Shown: positions 9,106 through 18,091, counted from the first letter of the stretch. The stretch is DNA of 64,000 nt from an uncultured Collinsella sp. (GCA_902472315.1 CABRNM010000003.1:1-64000), one strand, 5' to 3'. The notes: a model not told the origin generated them from the letters alone. Translations and numbers: made by a program.

Positions 9106-10554
9106 TTAGCGGCGCTCTAGGACCGCGACGGTCTCGGTGTGGTCGGTATGAGGGAACATGTCGACGGGCGTAATCTTGAGCAAGCGATAGCCTCCGTCGA
9201 GGAGCTGGTGCAGGTCGCGCTCTTGGGTCACGGGGTTGCAGCTGATATAGGTGATGCGGCGCGGCTTAAGTGCACAGGCGGCCTCGAGGAACTCGGGGGT
9301 AGAGCCGGCGCGCGGCGGGTCGATGGAAAGGACGTCGACGCGCTCGTTGTTATCGGCGGCATCTAGGATGTAGTCGGTGGCGTCGTCGGCCATAAACCAA
9401 GCGCTGCGGGTGAGGCCGTTGAGTTCGGCATTGCGACGTGCGTCGGCAATGCCCGCCGGGTTGCGCTCCACGCCGAGCAGCATAATGCCGACACCTCTGT
9501 CCTGGGCATCCTTCGCGGCGCACAGACCGATGGTGCCGCTGCCGCAGTACGCGTCCATAAGAATGTCACCCTGCTGCAGGTCCATGCCGTCAATCGCGAG
9601 CTGATAGAGCAGCTCGGTCTGCTGCGGATTGGTCTGATAGAACGCGGTAGGGGAGATATCGAATTCGCAACCGAGCAGCTGATCGCGCATGCACTCGGCG
9701 CCATAAACGATACGAGTCTCCTCACCCAAGATGGCGTTACCGGGACGGCCATTGATATTTTGGGCAACGGTGACGATATGCGGATCGAGTGCCGCGACGG
9801 CCTCAAAGAACTCCTGTGCATGCGGTAAGTCACGCTGAGCGGTCACGAGCGTAACCATGACTTGGTCGGTACGCCAACCGCAGCGGACGACGGCATAGCG
9901 AAGCAAGCCAAGATGCTTGTCCTCGTTAAAGGCGGGAATATGCAGCCGCTCAGCTTCACGTGCGATGCCGTTGAGAATCTGACGGGCACCCGGCGCCTCG
10001 ACAGGGCACTCGGGAACGGCGACTATCTTGTGCGTGCCGCGCTCAAAAAAGCCGCATCGGACAGCGCCCTCCTTGCCGGGAGCAAAGGGGGTGGCAGCCT
10101 TATGACGAAAGCCACGTGGCGCAGGATATTTACCCGGGTCGCCCAGGGTGACGCCCATACCGCGAATAGGATCAACGGCGATACCCTCACGCTCACAGAG
10201 CTCAGCAAACAGCTCCTCCATAGCAGCCTGCTTGGCCGCCAGCTGCTTCTTATAAGGACGATTGAGCGCCGTGCACCCACCGCAAGATTTCATGATCGAA
10301 CAGGGAGACTTGGGGTCCACAGCCTTACGCGCAGACGAAACCGGATCTTTATGCGGGCGCTTGGAGCGAGTCTGAGATGCCTTGTCCTCGCTTCGACGAG
10401 AGCTGGCACGCTTGGCCTTAGCCCTGCCCTTGGTCAATTTGCTTTTTGCAGCTTTGGAAGACTTGGATTTCGCAGAAGATTTCTCCTCTTTCGACCCCTC
10501 AGCCGCCTCGATCAAAGCACGACGAGCCTTACGCTCCGCACGAGATTCTGCCAT
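9106..10554 (-). CDS. 23S rRNA (uracil-5-)-methyltransferase, TrmA/RlmD family
   Basis: A 482-residue SAM-dependent enzyme expected to make 5-methyluridine in 23S rRNA. The iron-sulfur cysteine cluster region (CSIMKSCGGC, about 85-94) is followed by the family-specific central domain, the SAM motif DAYCGSGTIGL (about 332-342), DPPRAG, and the catalytic cysteine in TYISCNP (about 446-452). The first 80 residues are a Lys/Ala/Ser-rich basic extension, where other members often have a TRAM RNA-binding domain; this tail may replace it for RNA contact. RlmD, RlmC and RlmCD cannot be told apart here. The gene is alone, with the long palindrome at 10662-10812 upstream. Confidence 0.88.
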   Translation of the reverse strand: MAESRAERKARRALIEAAEGSKEEKSSAKSKSSKAAKSKLTKGRAKAKRASSRRSEDKASQTRSKRPHKDPVSSARKAVDPKSPCSIMKSCGGCTALNRPYKKQLAAKQAAMEELFAELCEREGIAVDPIRGMGVTLGDPGKYPAPRGFRHKAATPFAPGKEGAVRCGFFERGTHKIVAVPECPVEAPGARQILNGIAREAERLHIPAFNEDKHLGLLRYAVVRCGWRTDQVMVTLVTAQRDLPHAQEFFEAVAALDPHIVTVAQNINGRPGNAILGEETRIVYGAECMRDQLLGCEFDISPTAFYQTNPQQTELLYQLAIDGMDLQQGDILMDAYCGSGTIGLCAAKDAQDRGVGIMLLGVERNPAGIADARRNAELNGLTRSAWFMADDATDYILDAADNNERVDVLSIDPPRAGSTPEFLEAACALKPRRITYISCNPVTQERDLHQLLDGGYRLLKITPVDMFPHTDHTETVAVLERR

Positions 10555-10661
10555 GAATTAACCCCACTAATTTACAAATTGAAAGCTGCAAGCATTGTAC
10601 CGTGCCAAGCTAGCGGACGATATGCAAGCGCCCATTTCCTGTCAGTGATAAGTCCAACGAC

Positions 10662-10812
10662 GTTTGCCCGGCGTGGGCGGGGAGCGGCGCGTAATTAAGT
10701 TTATCGCGAGTTCCGCACGCAAAGGAAAGCACTTAATGTGCTTTCCGTCTTGCGCAGGACTGTAGAGCAGGAAACTTAATTACGCGCCGCTCCCCGCCCA
10801 CGCCGGGCAAAC
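10662..10812 (+). repeat. Palindromic element, core family, copy A
   Basis: Perfect 41-bp arms (10662-10702 and 10772-10812) enclose a 69-base core. The core reads ATCGCGAGTTCCGCACGC, then an 8-bp hairpin with loop TTAAT (10725-10745), then CGTCTTGCGCAGGACTG. The same core occurs at 47074-47203 (reverse) and 52364-52459 with different arms and hairpin. Core stems CGCAA/TTGCG and TCC/GGA flank a GCA/CA internal loop. It fills most of the 349-bp gap between divergent genes. Confidence 0.85.
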
Positions 10813-10903
10813 CCTCCCTTGTACTTTATCAAGGTAGAGTGTATGATTCTGAACGTTACATGACTCGCTTTACCTAACTAAAGTGCCACCTAGGGGGAAT
10901 ACC

Positions 10904-11764
10904 ATGAATACCGATATGTCTCGTCGTCAGTTTGTTGGTCTAGCCGGCTCGCTTGCCACGGTGCTTGGCCTTGGTCTTGTCGGCTGCGGCGGTGGTGCCG
11001 GCAAGGGCTCCGCTGCAGGCTCTGCCGCGGCCAAGGACGTGAAGGGCGCTGCGGAGTCGAAGAAGCTCGTCGTGGGCTTTGACAAGTCCTATCCTCCGTA
11101 CGGCTTTGTGGGCGACGACGGTGAGTACACCGGCTTTGATCTCGATCTGGCCAAGGCCGTTGCCGATAAGCAGGGCTGGGAGGTCAAATACGAGGCCATT
11201 GACTGGGACGCCAAGGATACGCTGCTCAACTCGGGCGCCATCAACTGTATCTGGAACGGCTTTACCATGGAGGGCCGCGAGGACGACTACACGTTCTCCG
11301 AGCCGTACATGCTCAACGAACAGGTGCTGGTGGTCAAGAAGGACGCGGGTATCAAGAGCTGGGACGATCTTGCCGGCAAGACCGTGATTACCCAGACTGA
11401 TTCCGCCGCACAGGATGTGCTCGAGGGCGACCAGAAGGATTTGGCCGCGACGTTTGCCACGCTCGATACCATCGGTGAGTACAACACGGCGTTTATGCAG
11501 CTCGAGAGTGGTGCAGTCGATGCCGTTGCCTGTGACCTCTCGATCGCTCAGTATCAGCTTGCCGCCAAGCCCGATGCCTATACGCAGCTCGACAAGCCGC
11601 TGTCCAGCGAGCACTATGCCGTCGGCTTTAAGAAGGGCGACACCAAGTCCGCCGATGCCGTGACCGAATCGCTCAAGGCACTCTACGAGGATGGCACGGT
11701 CAAGGACCTCTGCGATAAATATGCAGATTACGGTCTGTCTTTCGATAATTGGGTGCTCAAGTAA
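10904..11764 (+). CDS. Amino-acid ABC transporter substrate-binding lipoprotein
   Basis: A 286-residue extracellular binding protein (family 3 solute-binding fold) for polar amino acids or similar ligands. The N-terminus combines a twin-arginine motif (SRRQF, residues 6-10) with a lipobox (GLVGC, cysteine at about 29), so it is probably exported folded and anchored to the membrane. The domain starts at about residue 52 with LVVGFDKSYPPYGFV and GFDLDLAKAVADK, typical of glutamine/histidine-type binding proteins. GGGGGAAT precedes the ATG; an upstream GTG at 10883 is less likely. Its TAA overlaps the permease ATG by one base, so the genes form an operon with the ATPase further down. Confidence 0.92.
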   Translation: MNTDMSRRQFVGLAGSLATVLGLGLVGCGGGAGKGSAAGSAAAKDVKGAAESKKLVVGFDKSYPPYGFVGDDGEYTGFDLDLAKAVADKQGWEVKYEAIDWDAKDTLLNSGAINCIWNGFTMEGREDDYTFSEPYMLNEQVLVVKKDAGIKSWDDLAGKTVITQTDSAAQDVLEGDQKDLAATFATLDTIGEYNTAFMQLESGAVDAVACDLSIAQYQLAAKPDAYTQLDKPLSSEHYAVGFKKGDTKSADAVTESLKALYEDGTVKDLCDKYADYGLSFDNWVLK

Positions 11765-12417
11765 TGTCTATTCAGGTCATGATGCAGATGCTTGGCCAGG
11801 GATTCTTGGTCAGTTTGCAGCTGTTTGTACTGACGCTGCTCGGGTCGATTCCGCTGGGAATCCCCGTGGCGTTTATGCGCATGAGCAAAATTGCGCCGCT
11901 CCGCTGGATTGCGCGCATCTACATTTCGGTCATGCGCGGTACGCCGCTCATGCTGCAGATGTTTGCCATCTACTTTGCCCCGTACTACGTGTTTGGCATT
12001 TCGCTCACGCCCGATTCCAAGTGGACGGCGTGCGTCGTGGCATTCATCATCAACTACGCCGGATACTTTGCCGAGATCTATCGCTCGGGCCTGCAGTCCA
12101 TTCCGCGCGGTCAATACGAGGCTGCCGAGGTGTTGGGTTACTCGCGCATACAGACGTTTCTGTATATCGTGATGCCGCAGGTCGCCAAGCGCATTTTGCC
12201 GGCGATGGGCAACGAGATCATCACACTGGTCAAGGACACGTCGCTGGCGTTCGCCATCGGCGTGGGTGAGATGTTCTCGACCGCCAAGGCGTTGGTTGCC
12301 TCGCAGGTGAGCATGGTGCCGTTTGCAATCGCGGCGCTGATCTACTGGGTCTTTAACTTCGTCGTCGAGATGCTGCTGGGCGCCGCCGAGACAAAATTGG
12401 ATTACTACCATGACTAG
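11764..12417 (+). CDS. Amino-acid ABC transporter permease
   Basis: A 217-residue integral membrane subunit of the HisMQ/GlnP type with about five helices. The EAA loop that docks the ATPase is visible at about 118-135 (QYEAAEVLGYSRIQTF). The ATG overlaps the stop of the binding-protein gene (TAATG), giving coupled translation. Typical members work as homodimers or with a second permease; only one is present here. A 146-bp repeat element separates it from the ATPase gene. Alternative upstream start at 11749 would read into the previous gene and is not needed. Confidence 0.92.
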   Translation: MSIQVMMQMLGQGFLVSLQLFVLTLLGSIPLGIPVAFMRMSKIAPLRWIARIYISVMRGTPLMLQMFAIYFAPYYVFGISLTPDSKWTACVVAFIINYAGYFAEIYRSGLQSIPRGQYEAAEVLGYSRIQTFLYIVMPQVAKRILPAMGNEIITLVKDTSLAFAIGVGEMFSTAKALVASQVSMVPFAIAALIYWVFNFVVEMLLGAAETKLDYYHD

Positions 12418-12420
12418 ATC

Positions 12421-12567
12421 GTTCCGCCGTTCTAGCGAACGGCGGACTGCTCGACGCTGCGCGCGTGCCTGACGGCCAATCTGCTCCTCAAGCCGTCGCT
12501 TGCGTACAGAAGTACGCGGCGCTCCTCTTTCGGAGCACATTGTCTCGCCAGTCACACGCTCGCTGAC
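12421..12567 (+). repeat. Nested-hairpin repeat, copy 1
   Basis: Begins with hairpin GTTCCGCCGTTC-TAGC-GAACGGCGGAC three bases after the permease stop codon, then a shared stretch (TCGACGCTGCGCG, CCAATCTG) and a long nested stem ending in GCGTAC-AGAA-GTACGC. A second full copy is at 23825-23982 and the first hairpin alone is at 28221-28247. In copy 2 the tip is GACC-AGAA-GGTC, so the stem changed but pairing and the AGAA loop persist. It lies inside the ABC operon. Confidence 0.7.
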
Positions 12568-12590
12568 TTTTTAAACACATGGAGGTTCCC

Positions 12591-13355
12591 GTGTCCGGAA
12601 CGGTAATGAATATATCGAACGCGCGCAAGGCGTTTGGCGGCAATGAGGTGCTCAAGGATATCTCGCTCGAGGTAAAGCGTGGCGAGGTCGTAGCGATTAT
12701 CGGGCCTTCAGGCGGCGGTAAGTCCACACTTCTGCGCTGTGCCACACTGCTCGAGACACTTGACGGAGGCTCGCTCTCGTTTGGCGACCTTGCCGTTGCG
12801 ACGGACGCGGGGTCGGGTGCGGTATATGCGAAAGGCGACGTGCCCAAGCGGGCGCGTTCGCGATTTGGCCTGGTGTTTCAGAACTACAATCTGTTTCCGC
12901 ACTATACGGTGATGAAAAACATCACCGATGCTCCGATTCGCGTACTCAAGCGTCCGCGCGAGCAGGCCGAAGCACGTGCGCGTGAGTTGATCGCGCAGAT
13001 GGGGCTTACGGGCAACGAGAACAAGGTGCCATGTGAGCTTTCGGGTGGTCAGCAACAGCGTGTGAGTATCGCCCGCGCCTTGGCGCTCGACCCGGAGATC
13101 TTGTTCTTTGACGAGCCGACTTCGGCGCTCGATCCCGAGCTAACGGCCGAGGTGCTGCGTGTCATTAAAGACCTTGCCGCGCAGAATATGACGATGGTGA
13201 TCGTGACCCACGCAATGCAATTTGCGCGCGATGTTGCCGACCGCGTGGTCTTTATGGACGGCGGTCGCATTGTCGAGGAGGGTCCTGCCGAGCAGGTTAT
13301 CGATCACCCGCGTGAGCAACGTACCCGTGAGTTCTTGAGCCGTATCGAGGGCTAG
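12591..13355 (+). CDS. Amino-acid ABC transporter ATP-binding protein
   Basis: A 254-residue ATPase subunit that powers the importer encoded by the two genes upstream. Walker A GPSGGGKST (about 34-42), Q-loop in GLVFQNYNLFPHYTV, signature LSGGQQQR, Walker B EILFFDEPTSALD and the switch histidine in VIVTHAMQFA are all intact. A GTG start is preferred because GGAGG lies exactly five bases before it; that same sequence forms part of the ATG at 12579, making the longer form unlikely, and an ATG at 12606 is a second alternative. Separation from the permease by a repeat element is unusual; co-transcription is still likely as no terminator with a T-run ends the permease. Confidence 0.92.
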   Translation: MSGTVMNISNARKAFGGNEVLKDISLEVKRGEVVAIIGPSGGGKSTLLRCATLLETLDGGSLSFGDLAVATDAGSGAVYAKGDVPKRARSRFGLVFQNYNLFPHYTVMKNITDAPIRVLKRPREQAEARARELIAQMGLTGNENKVPCELSGGQQQRVSIARALALDPEILFFDEPTSALDPELTAEVLRVIKDLAAQNMTMVIVTHAMQFARDVADRVVFMDGGRIVEEGPAEQVIDHPREQRTREFLSRIEG

Positions 13356-13377
13356 GCTCAGCTATATATTGAGATGA

Positions 13378-13414
13378 AGCCGCCGCAGGTCTTATGGTCT
13401 GCGACGGCTTTTAT
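13378..13414 (+). terminator. Terminator after the ABC importer
   Basis: AAGCCGCCGCAG pairs with CTGCGACGGCTT (one mismatch) and is followed by TTATTT. Confidence 0.85.
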
Positions 13415-13652
13415 TTGTATCGATGGGGTTTAATAATCGCCTCGCATGCGTTCTTCTTCCTCTCGCCGCCTGTATTCATACGTGCGCCGAAAGGTATGCA
13501 TGGATAGTCGTCCGTGAGGGTAGGGTGGTGCCATAGGACATTTGGAGGGTGAGTCGGCTCGGCTGCCGACCATGCTGCTCCCGGGACGGCACCGACCGCG
13601 AACTCTCCCCGTTGGCGTCGCGCATTGCGCGCGGCCCTGCAAGGAGGTCATC

Positions 13653-15728
13653 ATGGGTGCTCCCAAGACCGGTAACGTAAGGAACGTGGTGCTCGTAGGC
13701 CAAGGCGGGGTGGGCAAGACCTCACTCGCCGAGGCCATGCTCCACCTTTCCGGCAAGACCGCCCGCCTGGGTGGCCACGACGGCACCAAGCCCACGCTCG
13801 ACTATGACCCCGAAGAGGTTAAGCGCGCGTTTTCCATCTCGACGACCATTGCGCCGATCGACTGGAAGGGCGCGCGTATCAATGTGCTCGATGCCCCGTG
13901 CTACCCCGATTTTATCGGCGACGCCTTTGCCGCTATGAGCGTCTGCGAGACGGCTCTGTTTGTGGTCGACGCCGAAGCCGGCCCGCAGCCTACGACGGTT
14001 AAGCTCTGGTATGCCGCCGAGGACCTGCGCCTGGCGCGTGCGGTGTTCGTAAACCGCCTGTCGCGCTCCGAGGCCAGCTTTGCGACCACCATGGAACTGC
14101 TGCAGGAGCGCTTTGGCACGCGCCTGGGCGCCGTGACCCTTCCCTGGGGCGAGGGCGAGGACTTTGACGGCATCATCGATCTGGTGCGCATGAAGGCACG
14201 CCATTGCAACGGCGCCGAGGCCGTTGAGTCGGAGATTCCCGAGGAGTATCGTGCCCAGGCCGAGGAGGCCCATGACCATCTGTGCGAGCTGGTAGCCGAG
14301 GCTGACGACGAACTGATGATGAAGTACTTGGAAGGCGAGGAGACGCTGACGCAGGAGGAGCTTGAAGGCCTGCTGTCGAAAGCGATCGCCGAGCGCATCT
14401 TTGTGCCGGTCTTTGCGGGCGATTGTATTAAGGAGCAGGGCGTCAACTCGCTGATGGACGACATCGCCACGTACTTCCCGGCGCCGACCGACTACGGCGA
14501 GATGCCGCTTATCGACGGTGATTCGCTCAAGATTTCGAGCGACGATGACCGTCCGGTGGCGTTTGTGTTTAAGACGCTGGCCGATCCGCAGCAGGGCCGC
14601 ATCAGCTTTATCAAGGTGCTGACGGGCACGCTTGAGCCGGGCCTTGAGCTGATCAACGCGCGTACCCGCAAGAGCGATCGTCTGGCTCACCTGTATGTGA
14701 TGTGCGGCCGCGACATGACTGAGGTCGGCCACGCCTATGCCGGCGATATCATCGTGGCGCCCAAGCTGGCGGCCGAGACGGGCGATACGCTCTCGATTAC
14801 CGGCAAGGTCGAGGCTGCGGCGTTTAAGTTCCCCAACTCGCAGTACCGCATCGCCATCGAGGCCGAGAACCGCGGCGACGAAGAGAAGCTCTACACGTTT
14901 ATCGAGAAGGCCTGCAAGGCCGATCCGACCATGAGTATCGATCGTGACGAGGAGACGGGCCAGACCATCATCTCGGCGGTGGGCGAGGCGCAGGTTTCGG
15001 TCCTGCTCAATCGCCTTGAGGACCGCACCAAGGTTGCGGCCAAGAGCGTGCCGATCCGCATCCCGTATCGCGAGACCATCCGCCGCACGGCAAGCGCCCA
15101 GGGCCGCCACAAGAAGCAGACTGGCGGTGCCGGTCAGTATGGCGACTGCTGGCTGCGCGTGGAGCCGCTCATTGGGCCCGACGGTACGAGCGGCGGCTAT
15201 GAGTTTGTTGACGAGGTCGTGGGTGGCCGCATCCCGCGCTCGCTCATTCCTGCCGTGGACAAGGGCGTTCAGGAGACTATGAAGGACGGCATCATTGCCG
15301 GCTACCCGCTTACGGGCATTCGCGTGGCTGTGTACGACGGCTCGTATCACAGCGTCGACTCCAACGAGATGGCGTTCCGCGCGGCGGCTCGCATCGGCCT
15401 GCGCAAGGCGTGCGCCGATGCCGACCCGGTGGTGCTGGAGCCCATCGAGGAAATCACGGTGACTATCCCCGAGAGCTACGCCGGCGCCGTGATGGGCGAC
15501 ATCTCGGCTTCGCGTGGTCGCGTGACGGGCATGGAGACCGATGAGCGCGGAGACACCGTGGTCATCGCCCAGGCGCCGCTGGCCGAGCTGACGGATTATT
15601 CGACGCGCCTGCGCTCTATCACGCGCGGCACGGGCGACTTTACCATGAAGCCCGCGGGCTATGAGCAGGTGCCTTATGACGTTCAGGCCAAGCTGGTCGA
15701 GCGCTATGAGGAGGGCCGCGCCAAGTAA
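13653..15728 (+). CDS. EF-G-like translation factor with altered GTPase motifs
   Basis: A 691-residue paralogue of elongation factor G, with the full EF-G domain order: GTPase, beta-barrel domain II (about 290-380), and the domain III-V region containing GGAGQYGDCW and the final ISASRGRVTGMETD. P-loop GQGGVGKTS is intact (about 14-22), but the G3 motif reads DAPCYPDF where EF-G has DTPGHVDF, and the G4 motif reads NRLS where NKxD is expected. Guanine specificity and the catalytic switch may therefore be altered. Actinobacteria often carry an EF-G2 paralogue of unknown role; this is probably a divergent form and not the main translocase. The start follows AAGGAGGT by four bases. About 240 bp upstream carry no recognised feature. 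Confidence 0.85.
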   Translation: MGAPKTGNVRNVVLVGQGGVGKTSLAEAMLHLSGKTARLGGHDGTKPTLDYDPEEVKRAFSISTTIAPIDWKGARINVLDAPCYPDFIGDAFAAMSVCETALFVVDAEAGPQPTTVKLWYAAEDLRLARAVFVNRLSRSEASFATTMELLQERFGTRLGAVTLPWGEGEDFDGIIDLVRMKARHCNGAEAVESEIPEEYRAQAEEAHDHLCELVAEADDELMMKYLEGEETLTQEELEGLLSKAIAERIFVPVFAGDCIKEQGVNSLMDDIATYFPAPTDYGEMPLIDGDSLKISSDDDRPVAFVFKTLADPQQGRISFIKVLTGTLEPGLELINARTRKSDRLAHLYVMCGRDMTEVGHAYAGDIIVAPKLAAETGDTLSITGKVEAAAFKFPNSQYRIAIEAENRGDEEKLYTFIEKACKADPTMSIDRDEETGQTIISAVGEAQVSVLLNRLEDRTKVAAKSVPIRIPYRETIRRTASAQGRHKKQTGGAGQYGDCWLRVEPLIGPDGTSGGYEFVDEVVGGRIPRSLIPAVDKGVQETMKDGIIAGYPLTGIRVAVYDGSYHSVDSNEMAFRAAARIGLRKACADADPVVLEPIEEITVTIPESYAGAVMGDISASRGRVTGMETDERGDTVVIAQAPLAELTDYSTRLRSITRGTGDFTMKPAGYEQVPYDVQAKLVERYEEGRAK

Positions 15729-15761
15729 CGTGTGGTTTTGTCTGCAATGTAGGTGCTGACG

Positions 15762-15797
15762 AAAAGGCCGCCCTGGGTAACCGGGGCGGCCTTATTT
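15762..15797 (+). terminator. Terminator after the EF-G-like gene
   Basis: AAGGCCGCCC pairs with GGGCGGCCTT around a short loop, followed by ATTTG, 34 bases after the stop. Confidence 0.8.
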
Positions 15798-15858
15798 GAT
15801 CCCTTGGGGACGGAGGAAAACGGATCATTTTTTTGGGTTACGGGCGGCGCGGCTGGCA

Positions 15859-16842
15859 CTAGCCTCCGGATGCCTGGTTGCGGCCGGTGGCGTAGTCGAT
15901 CTGCACATGCGGCTGCAGGTTGTAGCAATATACGTGGAAGCAGAGGGTCTTGCCGTGGTCCTCGACCGATTGCGCCTCAAGGCGCACGCCACGGCAGACA
16001 AGCTCCTCCTCGTTATACATGGGCGTGACGCGATAGAGCACGTGGTTGCCCGTGTCGCGGATGTAGCCGAGGATCTGCTCTTCAAACGGCAGCATGCCCG
16101 TCTCGTTGAGATAGCGCGTGCCGGTGAGGAGATTTTTGCGGTTGGCGGTTTCGCCGCAGAGCGACCAGGCGATAAGGTGGCAGCGGTTATAGAGGCTCTG
16201 GCCCGGAATAAAGTCGTAGCGCTGCTGGTGCCAGCCGGCGGGGTGGATGCGCGAGATATCGCCGCGCTCGCCTTGACCGAGCGATTCGGGGCCCACGCAG
16301 GCGAGCGCTTTACGGGTGCGGCCCAAGCTGTCGAGCTTGGAGAACTTCTTAAAGCAGCCCTCTTCTGTGGCGCGCTCGTATTCATCGAGCGTGAATGATG
16401 GTGTGCCGAGCGGGTGCGTGCTATCGGCGCGCAGGGCAACATAGGGGTTACCCGCGTAGTCGGGAATACTGCTGAGGTATACGCCGCGGGCGCGGTCGAG
16501 ATCGGGGTTTTCGACCTCGTCGATAGGGGTGGCGGCACTGTCCGCGGAGGCGTCGTCATCGGTGTCGCTCGCGGCGGAATCTGAGTCATCGCCAGAGTCT
16601 TGGCTATTTTGAGAGACCGAGGAGCTCGCTGTTCCCGATTCGAGTCGAGCGACCAGGTCTGCCTCGTCGTCGGTGCGGCTGGGACTCTCGCTTTGTTTTT
16701 CGGCCAGAGCCGCTGCCTGCTCATCGCTTTGCGGCGACAACAGCTTGGGCGCTCCGTCGAGCGACCCTGTGAACAGCGCAAACCCCAGCACCACGGCGGT
16801 GCCGATGGAAAGCACTTGCTTGTAAGCGGACTTGCGCGACAT
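15859..16842 (-). CDS. Secreted DNA/RNA non-specific endonuclease, EndA-like
   Basis: A 327-residue exported nuclease. A basic N-terminus and one hydrophobic helix (about 9-27) form an uncleaved anchor or signal peptide. A long acidic Ser/Asp linker (about 50-115) follows, then the nuclease domain with LYNRCHLIAWSLCGE (about 217-231; the histidine is the expected general base of the beta-beta-alpha-metal fold) and NRKNLLTGTRYLN, the metal-ligand asparagine region. This arrangement resembles streptococcal EndA. Likely roles are DNA scavenging, nutrition or competence-type uptake, but no competence genes are nearby. CAGGAG precedes the ATG. Confidence 0.85.
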   Translation of the reverse strand: MSRKSAYKQVLSIGTAVVLGFALFTGSLDGAPKLLSPQSDEQAAALAEKQSESPSRTDDEADLVARLESGTASSSVSQNSQDSGDDSDSAASDTDDDASADSAATPIDEVENPDLDRARGVYLSSIPDYAGNPYVALRADSTHPLGTPSFTLDEYERATEEGCFKKFSKLDSLGRTRKALACVGPESLGQGERGDISRIHPAGWHQQRYDFIPGQSLYNRCHLIAWSLCGETANRKNLLTGTRYLNETGMLPFEEQILGYIRDTGNHVLYRVTPMYNEEELVCRGVRLEAQSVEDHGKTLCFHVYCYNLQPHVQIDYATGRNQASGG

Positions 16843-17001
16843 TGAGGCTCCTGGATGGACGGTTGGGAATCTACCAGTCTAGCAGGAGCCGGCAGAGGCC
16901 GTCCCGCCGAACAAATACTCAAGATTTGGAATAGACGCTGCTGATTCATTTGCCTCATATGGAGCTGCGGCGGTTGTGTATATGGGGCTGTCTGGCGTTT
17001 C

Positions 17002-17048
17002 CCCAGATAAAACCTGCCAAAATAAACCTGTCCCTTTTTGGCAGGTTA
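17002..17048 (-). repeat. Terminator-like repeat overlapping the larE stop codon
   Basis: Read on the minus strand the element begins with the larE stop: TAACCTGCCAAAA, then AGGGACAGG, then TTTTGGCAGGTTTT. The arms form a hairpin followed by T residues, as in an intrinsic terminator. An almost identical copy overlaps the stop of the GntR gene at 24061-24107 and a degenerate copy lies at 20034-20080. Confidence 0.8.
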
Positions 17049-17924
17049 CTGGTTCATGTTGCCGTGAATGTAGGGGGTGACCTCGGGGGAGATATGGTCG
17101 CAGCCCAGCTCGCGCAGCGCGGACTCGATGGCGGCGGGCAGCGGGGTTTTGCCCTCGGCATCGACGGCGTTGCCACCGAGGGCAGCAATCTTGGCGACAT
17201 CTGCGGGTGCGGCCTCGATATGCATGCAGCCGCCGATTAAGCGCGCGCGTACCTGTGCCAGATCAAGATCGTGCAGGTAATCCTCGCAGGCGCGGATTAA
17301 ATCGACCTTCTCGCGCGTAAGCTCCTCGCCCGTGGGGACGCGGGTGGCAAGACATGCTCCCGCCGGCAGGTTCCAAACGGGATAGCCCCATGCGCGCAGC
17401 AGCTCGCGCTCTTCGTCCTTGGTAAAGCCGACCTCCATAAGGGGTGAGCGTACGCCGAGCTCTTCTGCCGCACGCATGCCGGGGCGGTAGTCACCGCGAT
17501 CGCTTGCATTGCTGCCATCGATGACGGTGGGAAAGCCGAGCGACTTGGCGTGGTTGACGATGGCGGTAAAGCCGGCGTGCTTGCAGTGGTAGCAGCGATT
17601 AGCATCGTTGCAGCCTACTTGGGGGAGCTGCAGCTGATCCACCGAAAGATTGAGCACGGGGAGCTTAAAATGCGGCCCCTCATTGGCCTGCCCATCAACG
17701 GACTGCTCAAACGAAGCCTGCTCGGGCGTGCCGATGAGCGGCGTGGTGAGATGGACGAGGAGGGTATTGGTAGGCATGACGCGGGCGCATACGGCGGCCA
17801 AAAAGCTGCTGTCAACGCCGCCGGAAAACCCGATAGCCACGCGCCCGTATGCCAAAAGCAGCTGCTCGAGCGTCGTGAGTTTGTCCTGAAGCTCCTCTGC
17901 AGGTGCAGTAGTGTCTGAAAGCAT
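17046..17924 (-). CDS. larE: ATP-dependent sacrificial sulfur transferase, LarE family
   Basis: A 292-residue PP-loop enzyme. The ATP motif SGGVDSS lies at about 35-41, RCYHCKHAGF at about 122-131, and ACLATRVP at about 202-209 holds the cysteine that in characterised LarE gives up its sulfur. LarE thiolates the pyridinium dicarboxylate precursor of the nickel-pincer cofactor used by lactate racemase. No larA, larB or larC is in the window, so the partner genes are elsewhere or the protein serves another sulfur-transfer reaction. AAGGA eight bases before the ATG supports the start. The TAA stop is part of a repeated terminator-like element. Confidence 0.85.
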   Translation of the reverse strand: MLSDTTAPAEELQDKLTTLEQLLLAYGRVAIGFSGGVDSSFLAAVCARVMPTNTLLVHLTTPLIGTPEQASFEQSVDGQANEGPHFKLPVLNLSVDQLQLPQVGCNDANRCYHCKHAGFTAIVNHAKSLGFPTVIDGSNASDRGDYRPGMRAAEELGVRSPLMEVGFTKDEERELLRAWGYPVWNLPAGACLATRVPTGEELTREKVDLIRACEDYLHDLDLAQVRARLIGGCMHIEAAPADVAKIAALGGNAVDAEGKTPLPAAIESALRELGCDHISPEVTPYIHGNMNQ

Positions 17925-18091
17925 GAAACGATCCTTACCATTGAGTACTCGGTCGAAAACTATAATCCTACCGGGCTGCCTGTCATAAGACTTCCGCTTA
18001 TGTAACGAAAGTGCAATATGCTATATACGTTATATACAAGTTTGTAAAGTGCGCTAGAGTGGCAGTAATGCAATCCGGTGAGGGGATCGAT

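Noticed and set aside
12421..12567. Retron or diversity-generating element around the nested-hairpin repeats
   Set aside because: No reverse transcriptase gene is present in the window, and the repeats are found at more than one ordinary gene end.
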